From a virus, in IMG/VR virus record IMGVR_UViG_3300010885_022163, positions 1-26,543 of that record: 26,543 nucleotides of DNA; one strand, 5' to 3'. Of the stretch, positions 23,128 through 26,543 are shown one piece after another. The notes under the pieces were generated by a model, which saw nothing but the letters and a program-made list of their open reading frames with translations, had not been told where the DNA came from and ran no database searches. The position numbers and the translations under genes are program-made. Within the stretch, counting starts at the first letter, position 1, and every line of letters begins with the position of its first letter.

Positions 23128-24104
23128 AGGTAGAGCTTCCTGTACGCATTCTCTAAACTATCTTTCCAGTTCCAATCAATCATCTTGCGATAGATATTCC
23201 ATTGATCTAGATTGCCAAATAAGTACTGCGCTTCAGCAATTGATCTGCCAAGAATAATTTCAGGATAGCAGCTAAATACTTCAGCGTTCTTAATGTCACG
23301 CAATACATGACTGAAAACAACGTGATCGCCCATACCAGCATCCAAAACAACAATTGTTTTGTCCTTGAATGCCATCAAATTGCGGAAGATCGTCTCGTCA
23401 TGATGGAACATCTCTGATTTATCTTCGCTGCGAATCCCGCCCTGTGGATTCTTGAGATGCCATGAGTTAGCACTGGGAACCACTGCAACCATATATCCTT
23501 TCTGATGCAGCCCGTATGTAAACAAAGTCTCTTCTCGATGCGCCACACGCGACAATCCCAGATGGTATTCATGTACACCTGCTCGATAAATGAAAGAGCA
23601 ATGTAGATGTTCTACCGCTTTAAACTGGGTTATGTATCCCCATTGAATGTTAAGTTCATTATCAATCTGATCGATCTTGCCAGTCGAAGGTATGTCATAG
23701 GGTATTGGAACGCCAGTCTGAGGCGTTAGGATTGATCCTCCAACTGCACCTATACCATCAGCACCAATGTATTTGCTCAACCGTTCTAATACATTAGGCT
23801 CGGGGACACAATCATCGTCAACACGCCATACCCAATCAAATCCCATTGAGTTTGCGATCTGATGGATATGATGCTGCCCTTTCTTAGGCGCAAAAACCAC
23901 TTCCCATTCCAAACGCTTTTCTAAACAAATCCTAAAGAAGTGCTGATAGAAAGTCAGATCGCGCAAATCCTTAGCGTCATCATTGTCATCAAAGATGATT
24001 AATTTATCCGGCAACTTCGTTTGATTAACGATTGCCATTAATACTAGGGGTAGAGTTGATTCGTATCTGCCCCTAGTTGCTACAGAACATAAGATCCGAT
24101 TCAT
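23124..24104 (-). CDS. GT2-like glycosyltransferase with GT9 N-half fused
   Basis: The 326-residue protein has an N-terminal GT-A domain: ILCSVATRGRYESTLPLVLM at the start, DDD (96-98, WRVDDDCVPEP) as the metal-binding motif, and REETLFTYGL (190-199) as the acceptor-side acidic motif. After about residue 247 a second domain starts with KTIVVLDAGMGDHVVFSHVL, where GMGDHV resembles the glycine-rich opening of GT9 enzymes. That fold stops after about 80 residues and continues in the next gene. The ATG overlaps the stop of the upstream GT2-FkbM gene (ATGA). Role: transfer of sugars, probably to phage fibres or a glycan built by the cassette. Confidence 0.75.
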   Translation of the reverse strand: MNRILCSVATRGRYESTLPLVLMAIVNQTKLPDKLIIFDDNDDAKDLRDLTFYQHFFRICLEKRLEWEVVFAPKKGQHHIHQIANSMGFDWVWRVDDDCVPEPNVLERLSKYIGADGIGAVGGSILTPQTGVPIPYDIPSTGKIDQIDNELNIQWGYITQFKAVEHLHCSFIYRAGVHEYHLGLSRVAHREETLFTYGLHQKGYMVAVVPSANSWHLKNPQGGIRSEDKSEMFHHDETIFRNLMAFKDKTIVVLDAGMGDHVVFSHVLRDIKNAEVFSCYPEIILGRSIAEAQYLFGNLDQWNIYRKMIDWNWKDSLENAYRKLYL

Positions 24105-25531
24105 TTCTTAACCCACAGCTCCTGTGAGAACGGAATATCACGGTAATTAATGTAATTCCCGTTCGCATCAACTCCATCCCATGCACCAATTTGACGCCGG
24201 TCTACTTGTGTATAACCCAAGTAAGCCAACTTATTTTGCATCGTGTTAATGCCTTTATGGGTCGGATGCAGCTCGCCGTGGATCTCAATCGCTACAGTCG
24301 TAATCCGCTTCATGTCATCAGGCTCTAAGCCCATCAGAACATCATACTCGCCACCCTCACAATCCATCTTGAGGTAGATATTGTCGCCGTCACACATTGC
24401 CAACAAATCTTTTAAACAGATCGTAGTGACTTCTTCTGATGACTGTGAAGGCTTATACAGACTGTTATGGCCTGTTTTGGCCTGAGACCCAATATGCAGA
24501 GTCAAACCAGTCTCGGACGAAGCTGCATTCATCAATACAGCAATATTGGATGCCTGCGCTCTTTTAATATTAACCCTAAGAATATCAACAGTGCTTGATA
24601 CAGGTTCAATCGAAATAACCCTGTTTGCGCCCAATCTTGAGGCAAACAGGGAGAACGTACCCATGTTGGCACCAATATCGATCACATCGCGTCCCATCAA
24701 GTTACCAGAGCTAATTTGATAGATGTTATGTCGAATGACTTCATCGTACAGCTCTGTCGCTTCTTTACCATTTTCGCAAAGCCAGATTAATGATTGCTTG
24801 ACTGCATCATCAATCCACTTTGGATTGTACTTCTGCGCCAATCTGAAACTATTGGCTTTAAATATTTTGTCCCATTCAGGCACGCACTCATTATCGTGTA
24901 CTGTGCCTTCGCCCTTGTGATATATCGGGAAGCCGCCAGTATAAGTTGTGCCACCCCATACCTTATCGAATACCTCAAGAACCTTAAAGCCTGCTTTCTC
25001 TGCTTCAATACAGAACTCGGTATCTTCACCTCCGCCAACGCCGTATTCCTCGTTTAGCAGGCCGATTGCATTGAAGACCTTACGATGTACCGCCACACAA
25101 AAAAACACGGCGAAATCGCGTCCAGCAGGCTCAGAATGAATCTTGCTGATACAGGATATTCCACAGGTAGGATCATCGAATGGTTTATCTAGGATATCCA
25201 GCCATTGATTCTTTGGCTGATCCAACAAAATAGTGTCGTTGTTAAGAAGAATAATCTTCTCAGCAGTTGACTGTTTGATACCCGCGTTTGTCGCTTTGGA
25301 GAACCCTAGAGGACGGAAGCTATGCACAACCTTAAAGTTGTCGCTTAAGCCTGCCTCCTCAAAAATCCGGTCAACCTCGCTGAGGTAATACATCGTTCTG
25401 TCTTTACTTCCATTCACAGATACCACCAACTCAATTTGATCTAAGTCGGTGTATCTGAGAATGGAATCGATGCAGGGTTTTAGTAAATCATCACAATGGT
25501 TAAACGTAGGTATTACTACTGTAAATCTCAT
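24101..25531 (-). CDS. GT2 glycosyltransferase-FkbM methyltransferase fusion
   Basis: The 476-residue protein carries two enzymes. The N-terminal GT-A domain (about 1-240) has VVIPTFNHCDDLLKPCIDSI, LLNNDT (95-100) as the nucleotide-sugar/metal motif, and GGGEDTEF (166-173) for the acceptor site. The C-terminal domain (about 275-476) is an FkbM-type S-adenosylmethionine methyltransferase: DVIDIGANMGTFSLF (282-296), ISIEP (306-310), LKMDCEGGEYDVL (387-399). FkbM enzymes O-methylate sugars. The fusion suggests a sugar is added and then capped by methylation. Start: ATG at 25531 overlaps the stop of the fibre gene (TGATG). Confidence 0.85.
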   Translation of the reverse strand: MRFTVVIPTFNHCDDLLKPCIDSILRYTDLDQIELVVSVNGSKDRTMYYLSEVDRIFEEAGLSDNFKVVHSFRPLGFSKATNAGIKQSTAEKIILLNNDTILLDQPKNQWLDILDKPFDDPTCGISCISKIHSEPAGRDFAVFFCVAVHRKVFNAIGLLNEEYGVGGGEDTEFCIEAEKAGFKVLEVFDKVWGGTTYTGGFPIYHKGEGTVHDNECVPEWDKIFKANSFRLAQKYNPKWIDDAVKQSLIWLCENGKEATELYDEVIRHNIYQISSGNLMGRDVIDIGANMGTFSLFASRLGANRVISIEPVSSTVDILRVNIKRAQASNIAVLMNAASSETGLTLHIGSQAKTGHNSLYKPSQSSEEVTTICLKDLLAMCDGDNIYLKMDCEGGEYDVLMGLEPDDMKRITTVAIEIHGELHPTHKGINTMQNKLAYLGYTQVDRRQIGAWDGVDANGNYINYRDIPFSQELWVKK

Positions 25532-26543
25532 CAAATGGATCCCCCCATAATTCCGCCAGAAACTGCATGCGTGGTGGCATTATAGGTGAAGTTAGAGTCT
25601 GTGCGTAAACTTTGTGCGCCTGTTAAGCCATCAACAAAGGTAACGTACTCAGTAGCAAGTGATCCCGTAGAAACTGTGACTGTACTGGGCGCAGCACCAG
25701 AATAACCAGAATATCCTGAGTTACCGCTGTATCCTGAAATTCCGGAACCACTGTAACCTGAAATTCCAGAGTACCCTGAAATTCCAGAGTACCCAGAGAT
25801 ACCAGAAAATCCTGAGTAACCCGAAATTCCGGAGATACCTGAGTATCCGGATGTTCCTGAATATCCAGAAAATCCGGAATATCCACTAAACCCAGAATAT
25901 CCTGAAGTTCCGTTGATACCTGAATATCCAGAAATACCAGAGTATCCAGATGGTCCTGAATATCCTGAAATTCCAGAGTAACCGGAATTCCCCGAATAAC
26001 CTGATATACCGGAATATCCACTAAATCCACTTGTTCCGCTATATCCTGATACGCCTTGAGTAACAGCAAGAATTAATTTTTCATTATTGGTGAATGCAGA
26101 TCCACCAGTGTTTATCAACGTAACTGGGTAAGTCCAATAACTATTTGCTGTTCCAGGATTCGTATTTGTTGGCGTACCAGATATTAACCAAACCTGATAT
26201 TGATTGCTTGATGCTTGGGATTGAACAGTAATCTGTTGTCCCTGCGACAACAACGCCAAGAAAATATCAACGTCAGTACCGTCATTAGTAATGTGACTTA
26301 CATTGATTGATGTTGCGCTTGTCTGAGTCGCATTATCCCAAATAATGTGACCGCTACCTGGGTCACCTGTTGTTGAATTTGTTTTTGCTTGGTATTGGAA
26401 ATAGTTGGATGAAATACCAGGTGCGCCACTGTATCCGGATGTACCAGAATAACCAGACAATCCTGAATCTCCGCTATATCCACTAATACCAGAATAGCCA
26501 GAGATTCCTGAGTAACCTGAGAAACCACTGATTCCGCTGAATC
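25531..26543 (-). CDS. Collagen-like fibre protein, partial (5' end outside)
   Basis: The reading frame is open to the right edge, so the N-terminus is outside the window; about 336 codons are visible. The codons beyond 26460 continue the pattern FSGISGFSGYSG, so a start at 26460 would be artificial. The visible part is a triplet block, a beta module (SNYFQYQAKTNSTTGDPGSG, later SSNQYQVWLISGTP), a second long triplet block and a C-terminal segment ending AVSGGIMGGSI. The repeats match those of the second fibre, and the end matches that of the fibre-like protein at 15747. It is directly coupled to the glycosyltransferase-methyltransferase gene downstream. Confidence 0.8.
   Translation of the reverse strand, partial: FSGISGFSGYSGISGYSGISGYSGDSGLSGYSGTSGYSGAPGISSNYFQYQAKTNSTTGDPGSGHIIWDNATQTSATSINVSHITNDGTDVDIFLALLSQGQQITVQSQASSNQYQVWLISGTPTNTNPGTANSYWTYPVTLINTGGSAFTNNEKLILAVTQGVSGYSGTSGFSGYSGISGYSGNSGYSGISGYSGPSGYSGISGYSGINGTSGYSGFSGYSGFSGYSGTSGYSGISGISGYSGFSGISGYSGISGYSGISGYSGSGISGYSGNSGYSGYSGAAPSTVTVSTGSLATEYVTFVDGLTGAQSLRTDSNFTYNATTHAVSGGIMGGSI
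25690..26055 (-). repeat. SGYSGI repeat block in partial fibre
   Basis: About 120 codons of Gly-X-Ser triplets with the same six-residue unit as the second fibre, including the only proline variants (GPSG). Codon choice is again mixed. Confidence 0.85.
26415..26543 (-). repeat. SGYSG repeat block continuing past window edge
   Basis: Gly-X-Ser triplets run without a break from about 26415 to the right end, showing that the fibre gene continues outside. One unit reads GAPG next to the beta module. Confidence 0.75.

Noticed and set aside
25690-26055. CRISPR-like regular repeats
   Set aside because: The units are 18-nt coding repeats with no unique spacers, no leader and no cas genes.
25623-26069. 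148-residue alternate-frame ORF over the second fibre repeats
   Set aside because: Same repeat artefact; the main frame is supported by folded modules on both sides.

Overview
The window is a piece of a tailed double-stranded DNA phage, most likely a short-tailed (podovirus-like) phage of a Gram-negative bacterium, probably aquatic. The evidence is a P22 gp10-like tail stabilisation protein, an SU10-type head-tail adaptor, several large internal-virion-type proteins, an M15 endolysin with a 3TM holin, and an SSB-like protein ending in the bacterial SSB tip DDDIPF. Genes are almost gapless and coupled by ATGA, TAATG and TGATG overlaps. No integrase, terminase, portal, major capsid protein, polymerase, tRNA or CRISPR array is visible, so this is only part of a genome.

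Layout. Positions 1-413 hold no convincing gene but carry a 19-bp inverted repeat and a terminator-like hairpin. A leftward early operon (3988 to 414) encodes a Cro/YdaS-type repressor, a ParB-like nuclease-domain protein, an SF2 helicase, a 57-residue small protein and a Toprim primase. A 104-bp divergent control region (3989-4092) with inverted repeats separates it from a rightward early operon (4093-6064): an SSB-like protein, a small exported protein, a RecB/Cas4-type nuclease and a small helical protein. A strong hairpin at 6072-6093 ends the opposing late operon.

The rest (6131 to the right edge) is one long leftward late operon. In transcription order it encodes a collagen-like fibre (cut by the window edge), a GT2-FkbM fusion, a GT2 enzyme fused to the N-terminal half of a GT9-like fold, the matching GT9 C-terminal half, a second collagen-like fibre, a polyglycine-rich adhesin, a fibre-associated protein, an AT-rich 2-oxoglutarate oxygenase, a five-gene membrane/lysis stretch ending with the endolysin, the tail adaptor, a fibre-like protein, the gp10-like stabilisation protein, two small proteins, three large internal-virion-type proteins and a protein with a muralytic-like N-terminus.

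The most interesting part is 19316-26543. Two fibres made of proline-poor Gly-X-Ser triplets (SGYSGI units) flank three tightly coupled glycan enzymes, one carrying a methyltransferase, with a 2-oxoglutarate hydroxylase downstream. I propose, as inference, a phage-encoded system that O-glycosylates and O-methylates serines of its own collagen-like fibres.
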